From UBA5314 sp039679855 (lineage in GTDB: Bacteria; Bacillota; Syntrophomonadia; Syntrophomonadales; Syntrophomonadaceae), in NCBI GenBank assembly GCA_039679855.1, contig JBDKUE010000065.1, positions 1 through 64,000 on the forward strand: DNA of 64,000 nt. The letters are read 5' to 3'. The position numbers were made by a program, and so were the translations under genes. Shown one piece after another: positions 8,140 to 17,575 of the stretch; the first letter of the stretch is position 1, and each line of letters begins with the position of its first letter. The notes under the pieces are model-generated. The model worked only from the letters and a program-made list of their open reading frames with translations, did not search any database and had not been told where the DNA came from.

Positions 8140-9132
8140 ATGGGAGACGTATTATCCCAGAGCGAAATCGATGCGCTGCTCCAGGCTCTAAACAGCGGGT
8201 CGGTAGATGCCGATGAACTGAAGCAGGAAGAAAAGAAAAAGAAAATCAAGGTATATGACTTTCGTCGGCCCAACAAGTTTTCCAAGGATCAGCTGCATAC
8301 CCTGCAGGTTATTTATGAGAGCTATGCCAGGGCTTTGGCGACTTTTCTGTCTGCTCAGCTGAGGGCCCCGGTGCAGGTGGACATCCTGTCGGTGGAGCAG
8401 TTGACCTATGAGGAGTTTATACGTTCTATTCCCAATCCTACCATACTCAATATTTTTTCCGTATTCCCCCTGGAAGGGAGCGGAATCATGGAGATCAATC
8501 CCAAACTGGGTTTTGCTTTCCTGGACCGCTTGCTGGGGGGGCCCGGATACACTCTAAACAAGCTGCGGGCCTTGACCGAGATAGAGCAGACCGTGATGGA
8601 GAAGCTCAGCCAGCGCATGCTTTCATACCTCCAGGAGCCCTGGGGAAGCATTATTGAACTGGAGCCGCAGTTGGAAAGAGTGGAGAGCAACCCCCAGTTT
8701 ACCCAACTGGTGTCGCCCAGTGAGATCATGATGATCGTGTCCATGGAGAGTAAAATGGGCGATGTAATGGGCATGATCAACATCTGTATACCGTTTTTGG
8801 TTTTGGAACCGATTCTTGATAAACTCAGCGTTCACTACTATTATTCGTCAACTCATCGGAAGCCAACCCCTGAGAATATGAGTATTATTCAGGCCAGGTT
8901 GGAAAATGCCCAGTTACCAGTAAGGGTGCTCTTAGGCGGTACCAACCTGACGGTTGGCGATTTGTTAGATTTGAGCGCTGGTGATGTTGTTATTTTAGAT
9001 AAAAAAATTCAGGATGATCTGCCGGTGGTTATCGGAAACACCACCAAGTTTATGAGCAAACCGGGAACGCATGAAAACAAAACCGCAGTTCAGATATCCG
9101 AGGTGATAAAGGAGGGAAATGAAGATGAATGA
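8140..9132 (+). CDS. fliM: Flagellar motor switch protein FliM
   Basis: FliM forms the middle of the C-ring and receives the CheY-P signal. The 330-residue protein begins MGDVLSQSEIDALLQAL, the CheY-binding peptide, followed by the CheC-like middle domain (KVYDFRRPNKFSKDQL, PLEGSGIMEINPKLGF) and a C-terminal SpoA/FliN-like domain with VLLGGTNLTVGDLLDL. The last codons overlap the start of fliY. Confidence 0.97.
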   Translation: MGDVLSQSEIDALLQALNSGSVDADELKQEEKKKKIKVYDFRRPNKFSKDQLHTLQVIYESYARALATFLSAQLRAPVQVDILSVEQLTYEEFIRSIPNPTILNIFSVFPLEGSGIMEINPKLGFAFLDRLLGGPGYTLNKLRALTEIEQTVMEKLSQRMLSYLQEPWGSIIELEPQLERVESNPQFTQLVSPSEIMMIVSMESKMGDVMGMINICIPFLVLEPILDKLSVHYYYSSTHRKPTPENMSIIQARLENAQLPVRVLLGGTNLTVGDLLDLSAGDVVILDKKIQDDLPVVIGNTTKFMSKPGTHENKTAVQISEVIKEGNEDE

Positions 9133-10351
9133 CGGTATTCTTTCCCAGGAAGAAATAGACGCCCTGCTGCGGGGGGATAGTCCTGCCAGCAGCAGCGATA
9201 TGCCGGCGTCCTTGATAAATGATTTTGAAAAAGATACCCTGGGCGAGATTGGCAATATATCGATGGGAACTGCAGCGACCACCCTTTCTACTTTGCTGCG
9301 TAAAAAAGTTTCAATAACCACTCCCGAAGTTATTGTGAGCGATAGGCATGAATTGGCAAATAGCTACGAAATGCCCTATGTAGTTGTCGAAGTTCAGTAT
9401 CGCCAGGGTTTAACCGGCTCCAACATACTGGTAATTAAAGAACATGATGCTGGAGTAATAGCCGATTTAATGATGGGCGGAGACGGGCAAGCCGCAGCGG
9501 ACCTGGCGGATGATATAATGCTCAGCGCAGTGGGCGAAGCGATGAACCAGATGGTTGGCTCAGCTACTACCAGTCTGAGTTCTATGTTCAATCAGCGGAT
9601 TGACATTGCTCCACCCCTGGTAAACGTCTCGGAACTGGAGAAGGAACTCATGAAAATTCCTACCAGTTATAACGAGGTAATTTGCGTAAAATTCAAGATG
9701 GAGATTGAGGGTCTGGTAAACAGCGAATGCATGCAGATTATACCCGTTGAAGCGGTCCGCGACATGATAGCGATGGCCATGGGTAATCCTGAGCCGGAAA
9801 TAGATCTTGAAAGCATCCTGGAGCCGGCAGCTCCAACGGTCAAAGAACCGGTTGCGGTTGTGCCCCCGACTCCGGCTCCACCGCCTCCGATTCAGCCGCA
9901 GGCGGCGGCACCTTCGCCAGTACCGCCCCCAATGGCGGCAGCACCCGCTTCACCAGTGGAACCAGTCTATGCACCGGGAGCGGATGTCTGGGCTAACCCG
10001 GCTCCATCCGCGTCGATAAGAAAAGACCAGCAGTATGCTGTACAACCGGTACAATTTGCACCGGTAAGCACTGTGATGGCTCCTAGCGTTCCACAGAATA
10101 TCGGCCTGATTATGGATGTGCCCCTGGATGTTTCGGTAGAACTCGGAAAAACGCGCAAAACCATTAAAGAGATTTTGGAACTCCAGCAGGGTTCAATAAT
10201 TCAGTTGGACAAAATGGCAGGAGAACCGGTGGATCTTTTAGTGAATGGAAAGCTTATCGCTAAAGGAGAAGTAGTGGTTATTGACGAAAATTATGGTATT
10301 AGAATAACCACGATCATTAGTCCCATGGATAGAGTAAGCAGACTGCAGTAA
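9125..10351 (+). CDS. fliY: Flagellar motor switch phosphatase FliY (FliN type)
   Basis: FliY is the Gram-positive switch protein that combines CheY-P phosphatase and C-ring (FliN) roles. About 408 residues from ATG 9125, eight bases after AGGAGGG; ATG 9119 is too close. The N-terminal peptide GILSQEEIDALLRG mirrors the CheY-binding peptide of FliM. Two CheC-like helices follow (LGEIGNISMGTAATTL and EAMNQMVGSATTSL), then a Pro/Ala-rich linker (about 235-300), then a C-terminal FliN domain (LDVSVELGKTRKTIKEILEL). The linker is long and low-complexity. Confidence 0.95.
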   Translation: MNDGILSQEEIDALLRGDSPASSSDMPASLINDFEKDTLGEIGNISMGTAATTLSTLLRKKVSITTPEVIVSDRHELANSYEMPYVVVEVQYRQGLTGSNILVIKEHDAGVIADLMMGGDGQAAADLADDIMLSAVGEAMNQMVGSATTSLSSMFNQRIDIAPPLVNVSELEKELMKIPTSYNEVICVKFKMEIEGLVNSECMQIIPVEAVRDMIAMAMGNPEPEIDLESILEPAAPTVKEPVAVVPPTPAPPPPIQPQAAAPSPVPPPMAAAPASPVEPVYAPGADVWANPAPSASIRKDQQYAVQPVQFAPVSTVMAPSVPQNIGLIMDVPLDVSVELGKTRKTIKEILELQQGSIIQLDKMAGEPVDLLVNGKLIAKGEVVVIDENYGIRITTIISPMDRVSRLQ

Positions 10352-10370
10352 TTATAGAAGGAGGCTAATC

Positions 10371-10733
10371 ATGGGTAAGACTGTGCTGGTTGTTGACGAT
10401 GCGGCTTTTATGAGGATGATGATCAAGGACATCCTGAGTAAGAACGGATATGAGGTTGTAGGTGAAGCGGAAAATGGCGCTACAGCTGTTGAAAAGTTCA
10501 AGGACCTGCGGCCCGATCTGGTAACCATGGATATAACTATGCCGGAGATGGACGGTATCAGTGCCGTAAAGGAGATTAAAGCCATAGATGCCAGCGCAAG
10601 AATTATTATGTGCAGTGCTATGGGACAACAGGCCATGGTCATAGACGCCATACAAGCTGGCGCCAAAGACTTCATAGTGAAACCGTTCCAGCCCGAAAGG
10701 GTATTGGAAGCCGTAAGCAAAGCCCTGGCCTAA
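10371..10733 (+). CDS. cheY: Chemotaxis response regulator CheY
   Basis: A stand-alone receiver domain of 120 residues. It has the acidic pair DD at 9-10, the phosphoacceptor Asp54 (LVTMDITMPEMDG), a switch serine in MCSAMGQ and Lys104 in FIVKPFQP. CheY-P carries the signal from CheA to FliM/FliY. Its place between fliY and fliO is the standard Firmicutes arrangement. Confidence 0.95.
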   Translation: MGKTVLVVDDAAFMRMMIKDILSKNGYEVVGEAENGATAVEKFKDLRPDLVTMDITMPEMDGISAVKEIKAIDASARIIMCSAMGQQAMVIDAIQAGAKDFIVKPFQPERVLEAVSKALA

Positions 10734-10760
10734 AGCTGATCGGTTAGGATGTGTAAATAA

Positions 10761-11396
10761 ATGCTCAGTCGGGCTAAAAAATTCGCCCTGGCCATGCTGC
10801 TCGCGGTGGTGCTTGTTCAGATTCTAGCATGGCCGGTCAATGCTGTGGAAGATATACAGAGTTTTAATCAGGAATATGACAAAACGCAGGCCCCGGTCGC
10901 CCAACCTACCAGCCTGTGGTGGGAAGGGATAAAGATTATCATAGTGCTGGGTTTGATAGTTGCAGCAGCCTGGACCGTCATCAGGGTGTTTAACCGCCAG
11001 GCCAGACGCCGCCTACAGGGGAACTGGCTGCATGTGGTTGATGAAGTTATGCTGGGACAAAACCGGGGGATAGTCTTGTGCGAAGTCGGTCAGAAGCTCT
11101 ATGCCCTGGGAGTAACCGATCACAATATTACCTGCCTGTTTGAAATTGACAATCCCCAGGTTATGAAAGAGATCAGCCAGCAGGCCCTGGAGGGCTTTCC
11201 CCAGGAGGAAACAAATCCATGGATAAAGGCTGTTTCGAACTTTGTTGATCGCAGGCGGGCTCCGGTCCAAAAACAAGAGGAATTTCACCAGCTCATGGAG
11301 GAGCAGATAAAACGGATGAGGAGCATATCTGTGCCTGGTGAAGGAGCAGCAGGTAAAAAAGGGAGGAGCAATGCAGACCAAGAACGAACCCCATAA
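10761..11396 (+). CDS. fliO: Flagellar biosynthesis protein FliO
   Basis: The 211-residue protein has a signal-like hydrophobic N-terminus (about 8-28), a short extracytoplasmic stretch, a second membrane helix (about 58-75) and a cytoplasmic domain containing HVVDEVMLGQNRGIVLCEVG, the FliO/FliZ pattern. FliO helps assemble the FliP pore complex. The gene ends 26 bases inside fliP. The family is poorly conserved, so position between cheY and fliP carries much of the weight. Confidence 0.87.
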   Translation: MLSRAKKFALAMLLAVVLVQILAWPVNAVEDIQSFNQEYDKTQAPVAQPTSLWWEGIKIIIVLGLIVAAAWTVIRVFNRQARRRLQGNWLHVVDEVMLGQNRGIVLCEVGQKLYALGVTDHNITCLFEIDNPQVMKEISQQALEGFPQEETNPWIKAVSNFVDRRRAPVQKQEEFHQLMEEQIKRMRSISVPGEGAAGKKGRSNADQERTP

Positions 11397-12150
11397 TACC
11401 AGAATCGCGATTTTATTAATCCTACTTACTCTAATGTTTGCGATGGCGGTAAGCCTTCCCGCAGCAGCAGAGCCGCTTCCGCTTCCCAACGTAAACCTGC
11501 AGATTGGAAGCCCCGGCGCCCAAAACGGCCCGGGAGTATTGCAGCTTATCATCACCCTTACGCTGTTGACCCTGGCTCCGGCCCTGCTCATTACGATGAC
11601 CTCATTTACCAGGATCGTGGTTGTATTGAGCTTTTTACGGAGCTCACTGGCAACCCAGCAAATGCCTCCTAATCAGGTTTTGATTGGATTGGCCCTTTTT
11701 CTCACCTTTTTCATAATGGCTCCCACCCTGGGGGAGGTCAACTCCAAGGCCTTGCAGCCCTATTTGCGTGGAGAAATAACTACCGATACGGCTTTCACCG
11801 AGGGGATGAAGCCCTTGAGGACCTTTATGTTTAAACAGACCCATGAAAAGGATCTGGCTTTGTTTGTGCGCATGGCCAAGATGGAAAGGCCGCGTAATTT
11901 TGACGATATCCCCAATTATGTTTTGATCCCTTCTTTCATTATTGGCGAACTAAAAACTGCTTTTCAGATTGGATTTATCCTCTTTATTCCCTTCTTGATA
12001 ATTGATATGGTAGTGGCCAGTGCTCTTATGTCCATGGGTATGATGATGCTGCCGCCTATGAGTATATCGCTGCCCTTCAAGATACTCTTGTTTGTTCTTG
12101 TAGATGGCTGGAATCTGGTAATTCAATCCTTGATGCTCAGCTTTAAGTGA
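11371..12150 (+). CDS. fliP: Flagellar export gate protein FliP
   Basis: FliP is a core membrane component of the type III export gate (FliP5-FliQ4-FliR1). With ATG 11371, preceded by GGAGGAG, it is about 259 residues. There is a cleavable-looking signal peptide ending near AAAEP, then the conserved MTSFTRIVVVLSFLR, LALFLTFFIMAP and FIIGELKTAFQIGF, and a C-terminal hydrophobic region. An upstream in-frame GTG (11338) lies before the ribosome-binding site and is less likely. Confidence 0.96.
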   Translation: MQTKNEPHNTRIAILLILLTLMFAMAVSLPAAAEPLPLPNVNLQIGSPGAQNGPGVLQLIITLTLLTLAPALLITMTSFTRIVVVLSFLRSSLATQQMPPNQVLIGLALFLTFFIMAPTLGEVNSKALQPYLRGEITTDTAFTEGMKPLRTFMFKQTHEKDLALFVRMAKMERPRNFDDIPNYVLIPSFIIGELKTAFQIGFILFIPFLIIDMVVASALMSMGMMMLPPMSISLPFKILLFVLVDGWNLVIQSLMLSFK

Positions 12151-12163
12151 AGGGAGTTAAGCT

Positions 12164-12439
12164 ATGTTTGAGGATGCAGTCCTTAGTATCGGCAATCAGG
12201 CCCTCTGGACAGTGCTTTTGGTTTCAGCCCCGGTATTGGGAGCGGCACTGGTGACCGGGCTTCTTATAAGCATTTTGCAGGCTACTACGCAACTGCAGGA
12301 AATGACTCTTGCTTATGTACCAAAGATCATAGTCGTATTTCTGGTGCTGGTCTTCTTTGGACCATGGATGTTAAATATACTGACCAGTTTTACTTCTAAT
12401 CTGATTACCTCTATCCCCCGCTTATTAAGCCTGGGGTAG
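12164..12439 (+). CDS. fliQ: Flagellar export gate protein FliQ
   Basis: A 91-residue protein of two membrane helices, with LVSAPVLGAALVTGLLIS and ILQATTQLQEMTLAYVPK, which are FliQ hallmarks. It is part of the export gate with FliP and FliR and follows fliP after 13 bases, preceded by AAGGGAG. Confidence 0.95.
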   Translation: MFEDAVLSIGNQALWTVLLVSAPVLGAALVTGLLISILQATTQLQEMTLAYVPKIIVVFLVLVFFGPWMLNILTSFTSNLITSIPRLLSLG

Positions 12440-12458
12440 AAAAAAGAGAGGAACGTAA

Positions 12459-13223
12459 ATGCCCTTTGCACTGGAGCCATTCTTTTTAATACTGGCCCGC
12501 CTATCGGGATTGTTCATTGCGGCGCCCATATTCAGCAGCCGTCAAATTCCGGTCCGCTTTAAAGTCTTTCTGGTTGTGGTCTTGTCTGCCGCGATGGCTT
12601 TCTTTGTGCCCGCTCAATTTCCTACTCAAACTGGAACTCCGTTACTTTTCGTATGGGCCCTGGTCCTGGAATTGTTGATCGGTTATGCTATCGGTTTTGT
12701 CGCTTATATGGTTTTATCAGGCATTCAACTGGCCGGGCAGCTCATGGATATGCAGATGGGCTTCGCCATCGTAAATGTAATTGACCCGCAATCGGGTGCT
12801 CAGATTCCCTTGATGGGCAACCTGTCCCAGACCCTGGCCCTGCTGGTCTATCTTGCTATGAACGGCCACTATTTTCTACTTCAAGGGCTGGTAGACAGCT
12901 ACAAATATGTCCCGGTGCTTGGCTTAAGCTTTGGACAGGCCTTTATGGACGAGATCACCCGTATGACAGTTGCTATGTTTGTCATTGCTATAAAGATTGC
13001 GGCTCCCATAGTCATTGCCATTCTGACCGGTGATATAGCGATGGGATTTATCGCCCGAACCGTTCCTCAGATGAACGTGTTTGTGGTGGGAATGCCGGTC
13101 AAGATTATTCTGGGATTTTTGCTGCTCGTGGTAATGATGCCCATTTTTATATGGGTTTTTAATGTATTATTCACCCAGTTGTTCTCATCCCTGGACTATT
13201 TCCTGATGACCATGGGGAGGTAG
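12459..13223 (+). CDS. fliR: Flagellar export gate protein FliR
   Basis: A 254-residue multi-pass membrane protein beginning MPFALEPFFLILARLSGLF, with the FliR-typical GIQLAGQLMDMQMGFAIVNV and AAPIVIAILTGDIAMGFIAR. FliR completes the P5Q4R1 gate and in some Clostridia is fused to FlhB; here the two are separate genes two bases apart. Confidence 0.95.
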   Translation: MPFALEPFFLILARLSGLFIAAPIFSSRQIPVRFKVFLVVVLSAAMAFFVPAQFPTQTGTPLLFVWALVLELLIGYAIGFVAYMVLSGIQLAGQLMDMQMGFAIVNVIDPQSGAQIPLMGNLSQTLALLVYLAMNGHYFLLQGLVDSYKYVPVLGLSFGQAFMDEITRMTVAMFVIAIKIAAPIVIAILTGDIAMGFIARTVPQMNVFVVGMPVKIILGFLLLVVMMPIFIWVFNVLFTQLFSSLDYFLMTMGR

Positions 13224-13225
13224 TT

Positions 13226-14335
13226 ATGGACGATCCGGTAAAGTGGTTTATATTTGACCTGCAGCTTTTTGCCGACGGGGATACCGGTGAAAAGACCGAG
13301 AAAGCAACTCCCAGAAGGCGGGAAGAGGCACGAAAAAAGGGCCAGGTATTTAAAAGCGCCGATCTGAGCTCGGCGATAATCTTACTGGCTGGTTCAATGG
13401 CCCTTTTGTTCTCGTTTCCCTATATGGTGAGTCAAATCAAGGGTTTTACCCAGTTGTACCTTCTGCAGCGGGGCACCCAAAGTCTCACCCAGGCCTATAC
13501 CTACTATATGTTTCTGGAAGCCATGCAGCTTTTAGGGCGCGTATGCCTTCCGGTTTTTAGTGCTACTTTTGTTGCTGCTCTGCTGGTAAGTTATTTGCAG
13601 GTGGGATTTGTTTTTTCCGCTGAATCACTTACCCCCAATTTCAACCGCCTCAATCCGGTAGAAGGGTTTAAACGGATTTTTTCAAGACGGGCCCTGATGG
13701 AGCTTGTTAAATCCCTGGCTAAAGTGTTCGTAGCCGGCTACGTAGTGTACACCATTATTAAGGATAATTACGCGGTATTTCCCCGTTTTATTGATATGGA
13801 ACTGGGGGCCAGTATGGTGGTGTTCGGTGACATAGTTTTTGAAATTGCCCTCAAAGTCGGCATTATTTATGTTATTATCGGAATCGTGGATTATATTTTC
13901 CAGTGGTTTGATTACGAAAAGTCCTTAAAGATGAGCAAATACGAAATCAAACAGGAATGGAAACAGAATGAGGGGGATCCCCAGTTAAGAGCCCGTCAGA
14001 AACAGATTCAGAGGGAAATGGCCATGCGCCGCATGATGTCCGAAGTTCCCCGGGCTGATGTCGTTATAACCAACCCTACTCACTTTGCGGTGGCCCTTCG
14101 CTATGATGCACCCCGCATGAGTGCGCCGGTGGTTGTGGCCAAAGGCCAGGATTACATGGCCCTGCGGATTAGGGAAATTGCCGCTTTGAACCGGGTTGCT
14201 CTGGTTGAGAATCCACCCCTGGCCCGTACCCTTTACTCAAGTACCGATGTTGGAGATATGGTGCCGGAGGAGCTCTTCCAGGCTGTGGCCGAGGTGCTGG
14301 CTTTCGTTTACCGGCAGAAAAAAATTGCGCTATAA
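13226..14335 (+). CDS. flhB: Flagellar export switch protein FlhB
   Basis: FlhB controls the substrate-specificity switch of the export gate. The 369-residue protein begins with the common FDLQLFADGDTGEKTEKAT segment, has four membrane helices (about 35-215) and a cytoplasmic domain with the autocleavage motif Asn283-Pro-Thr-His. Self-cleavage between Asn and Pro is established for the family. The DLQLFAD stretch before the EKTE motif is common in Clostridia. It follows fliR by two bases. Confidence 0.97.
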   Translation: MDDPVKWFIFDLQLFADGDTGEKTEKATPRRREEARKKGQVFKSADLSSAIILLAGSMALLFSFPYMVSQIKGFTQLYLLQRGTQSLTQAYTYYMFLEAMQLLGRVCLPVFSATFVAALLVSYLQVGFVFSAESLTPNFNRLNPVEGFKRIFSRRALMELVKSLAKVFVAGYVVYTIIKDNYAVFPRFIDMELGASMVVFGDIVFEIALKVGIIYVIIGIVDYIFQWFDYEKSLKMSKYEIKQEWKQNEGDPQLRARQKQIQREMAMRRMMSEVPRADVVITNPTHFAVALRYDAPRMSAPVVVAKGQDYMALRIREIAALNRVALVENPPLARTLYSSTDVGDMVPEELFQAVAEVLAFVYRQKKIAL

Positions 14336-14354
14336 CCCTCAAGGAGGATGAAGG

Positions 14355-16418
14355 ATGGCAGAAACAGGCGGTATAATTAACAGCCTTCGCCGCTACAGCG
14401 ATGTGCTGGTTGCCGTAGTGGTGATCTCGGTTGTTATGATGATGATCATTCCGCTACCCGCATCTCTTCTCGACGTTCTGCTGACCTTTAATATAAGTTT
14501 TGCCCTAATAATCCTTCTAGTGGCTATCTTTAACAACAATCCGCTGGATTTTTCGGTATTCCCCTCATTATTGCTGGTTATGACCCTATTTCGCTTGTCG
14601 CTCAACGTGGCTTCAACCAAGCTGATTTTGCTAAATGGTGCCGCTGGGCAGGTAATACAGGCCTTTGGACAGTTTGTGGTGGGGGGCAATACGGTTGTGG
14701 GGCTAGTTGTCTTTCTGATCTTGGTAGTCATTCAATTTATCGTTATTACCAAGGGCGCCGAAAGGGTATCGGAAGTCGCTGCCCGATTCACTTTGGATGC
14801 CATGCCGGGGAAACAGATGGCTATAGACGCAGATCTCAATGCCGGTTTGATCAACGAAGACGGCGCCCGTCAGAGGCGGGAGAACATCCAAAGGGAAGCT
14901 GATTTCTACGGGTCTATGGATGGTGCCAGCAAGTTTGTCAAGGGGGATGCCATAGCCGGAATTATCATCATAATAATCAACATTACCGGGGGTTTTATAA
15001 TAGGGATGATTCAGAGAGGGATGGCTTTGAGCGATGCGGCGCAAACATATACCATTCTGACCGTGGGCGACGGCTTAGTCACCCAAATCCCGGCCTTGCT
15101 TATATCAACCGCCACCGGTATTGTAGTAACCAGGAGCGCCTCCAAAGACAGTCTGGGAACCGAATTGGGAAACCAGCTCTTCGGTCATCCCCGGGCTTTA
15201 GCTATCGCAGCGGTTATCCTGGCTGGTTTGGGGACGGTAGGTCTACCCATGCTGCCTATGTACTCTCTGGCCGCCCTGTTCGGTGCACTATTTTTCATAA
15301 CGCGCCGTACGGCAAAGGAAGTGGTTGAGGAAGCTCCCGGTGAAGAAATGCAGGAAGCAGAGCAGATTAAGAAGCCGGAAAATGTGGTGGAGTTATTACA
15401 GGTAGAAAAGATGGAAATGGAATTGGGTTACGGCCTTATCCCCCTGGTCGACACGGATCAGGGCGGTGACCTGCTGGAACGAATCGTAATGATCAGGCGA
15501 CAATGTGCTGTAGATATGGGCTTTATTGTACCCCCGATTCGCATTCGTGACAATATGCAGTTAAAGCCCAATTCGTATTTAATCAAAATCAAGGGGATAG
15601 AGATCGCTTCTGGTGAGCTTATCTTGGACAACTACCTGGCGATCGGTCCTGATATCGAAAACGACACCGAGCTTCCCGGGATAGACACCCAGGAACCGGC
15701 CTTTAATCTTCCGGCGCGGTGGGTTAGTACGCGTCATAAAGAGGATGCGGAAGCCAAATCCTATACCATAGTGGATCCTCCTTCAGTACTGGCAACCCAC
15801 CTGACATCGGTTATCAAAGCGCATGCCCATGAGCTTTTGGGCCGCCAGGAAGTGCAGAACATATTCAGCTATATGAAAGAACAGAATCCGGCGGTAATCG
15901 AAGAGCTGATACCGGATTTGCTCAGTTTGGGAGATGCGCAAAGGATCTTGTCCAACCTTTTGCGTGAGCAGATTTCAATCCGGGATATGCTTACCATTCT
16001 GGAGACCATGGCTGACTATGCCCGGGTTACCAAGGATACCGACGTTTTGACCGAGTACGTGAGGCAGGCTTTGCGCCGCCAGATATCCAAACAGTATACC
16101 GGTGACTGTGGAAAGATAACGGTTCTTACCCTGGATCCGAGTTTGGAAGAGCGGTTGCGTGATTCGGTTCAGCAAAGCGATTACGGCTCCTATTTGGCAC
16201 TTGATCCGGAAGTTGCCCAGCACGTGATTGACAAGTTAATGTACCATTATGAAGAATTGACCAGGAAAGGAATCACCCCGATTGTGCTCTGCGCTCCGGT
16301 CTTGCGTATTTACTTCAAGCGTCTGGTGGACCGTTTTATATCCAATCTGGTGGTTTTGTCTTATAACGAAATAGATTCCAGTGCCAATGTAGAAGTAATT
16401 GGGATGGTGTCGGCATGA
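14355..16418 (+). CDS. flhA: Flagellar export gate protein FlhA
   Basis: FlhA forms the nonameric ring that docks chaperone-substrate complexes and uses the proton gradient. At 687 residues it is full length. The N-terminal half has about eight membrane helices and the FHIPEP signature region (RFTLDAMPGKQMAIDADLNA, about residues 147-166). The C-terminal cytosolic half follows a short linker at about 320-345. The stop overlaps the flhF start by four bases (ATGA). Confidence 0.97.
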   Translation: MAETGGIINSLRRYSDVLVAVVVISVVMMMIIPLPASLLDVLLTFNISFALIILLVAIFNNNPLDFSVFPSLLLVMTLFRLSLNVASTKLILLNGAAGQVIQAFGQFVVGGNTVVGLVVFLILVVIQFIVITKGAERVSEVAARFTLDAMPGKQMAIDADLNAGLINEDGARQRRENIQREADFYGSMDGASKFVKGDAIAGIIIIIINITGGFIIGMIQRGMALSDAAQTYTILTVGDGLVTQIPALLISTATGIVVTRSASKDSLGTELGNQLFGHPRALAIAAVILAGLGTVGLPMLPMYSLAALFGALFFITRRTAKEVVEEAPGEEMQEAEQIKKPENVVELLQVEKMEMELGYGLIPLVDTDQGGDLLERIVMIRRQCAVDMGFIVPPIRIRDNMQLKPNSYLIKIKGIEIASGELILDNYLAIGPDIENDTELPGIDTQEPAFNLPARWVSTRHKEDAEAKSYTIVDPPSVLATHLTSVIKAHAHELLGRQEVQNIFSYMKEQNPAVIEELIPDLLSLGDAQRILSNLLREQISIRDMLTILETMADYARVTKDTDVLTEYVRQALRRQISKQYTGDCGKITVLTLDPSLEERLRDSVQQSDYGSYLALDPEVAQHVIDKLMYHYEELTRKGITPIVLCAPVLRIYFKRLVDRFISNLVVLSYNEIDSSANVEVIGMVSA

Positions 16419-17575
16419 AGGTAAAGAGTTTTGTAGGGCGCGATTATAAGGAGGCCATGCGCAAGGCCAAACAGGAGATGGGCAATGACGCCATCATCTT
16501 GCATACCCGGCATGTTAAGAAGCAGGGTATTAGAGGGTTTTTCAGCCATCCCCAGGTGGAAGTCACGGTAGCCATAGACGACACCTTAAGGGTTAACATG
16601 GACCGTCTGCGGGATATGCTGCCCCTGCTGCTGCAGCAGGGGCAGGTGGAACAAGCGGCATCTGCTCCCCAGCCTAGCAATTTAGAAGACTCGCAGCTTA
16701 TGGAAGAACTGCAGAAGCTCAAGCAGATCATTGCCGAGATCAAGTCAAAGATGTTTGAAGTGGAAGTGTTAAAAGGGATATCGGATCCGGTGCAGGGCTT
16801 TTTTCACACCCTAGTGGAAAACAATGTGGACAAGGACATTGCGGTTAAAATAGCTACTCAAGTGGAGGCCAGGCTGCCCCGCGACGAAAACCACGATCCG
16901 GACTGGGCCTTGGAAGTGTGCCTGCATTGTATTCAAGATTGCTTTCCTCCTATAACCCCCCTGGCGGACGAAGAACGCAAGGGGCGGCTGGTATTCCTGG
17001 TAGGACCGACTGGTGTGGGAAAGACTACAACTATTGCCAAACTGGCTGCCAATATGACTTTTGTAGAGCATAAAAATGTGGCCCTGGTTACCCTGGATAC
17101 CTATCGTATAGCCGCGGTAGAGCAGTTGAAGACTTTTGCCGAAATCATGGACATTGCGATAAACGTGGCCTATACTCCCCATGAGTTGCGGGAGGCGGTT
17201 GACCAATTCTCATATAATGACTATATCTTTGTAGATACCGCAGGGCGCAGCCCCTACAATTATGAACACCTGGAAGAGCTTCGTCAGTGCGTATCCCTGG
17301 TGAGACCCCAGGAGGTAATTCTGGTTATGAGCCTTACTACACCCAGTTCCGAGCTGATAAATATTCATCAGAAATTCAGCTCCATAGGCATCGATAAAAT
17401 GATCCTGACCAAGTTGGATGAAACCCGCACCTATGGGCAGCTTCTGAATCTGGTCTGCGAGGTAAAGAAACCGATCGCCTACATAACCAATGGCCAGAAT
17501 GTTCCGGATGACATAATAGTCCCGGATACTTGGGAGCTAGCCAAAATGCTTCTCAGAAAGGATGAAGCAGAATGA
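16415..17575 (+). CDS. flhF: Flagellar placement GTPase FlhF
   Basis: FlhF is an SRP-family GTPase that sets the site and number of flagella. The 386-residue protein has the N-terminal B region beginning MKVKSFVGRDYKEAMRKAK, then an N domain, then a G domain with the P-loop VGPTGVGKTTTIAKLA (about residues 195-210), DTYRIAAVEQLK, DTAGRSPYN and TKLDETRTYG. The start overlaps flhA and the stop overlaps flhG, each by four bases. Confidence 0.96.
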   Translation: MKVKSFVGRDYKEAMRKAKQEMGNDAIILHTRHVKKQGIRGFFSHPQVEVTVAIDDTLRVNMDRLRDMLPLLLQQGQVEQAASAPQPSNLEDSQLMEELQKLKQIIAEIKSKMFEVEVLKGISDPVQGFFHTLVENNVDKDIAVKIATQVEARLPRDENHDPDWALEVCLHCIQDCFPPITPLADEERKGRLVFLVGPTGVGKTTTIAKLAANMTFVEHKNVALVTLDTYRIAAVEQLKTFAEIMDIAINVAYTPHELREAVDQFSYNDYIFVDTAGRSPYNYEHLEELRQCVSLVRPQEVILVMSLTTPSSELINIHQKFSSIGIDKMILTKLDETRTYGQLLNLVCEVKKPIAYITNGQNVPDDIIVPDTWELAKMLLRKDEAE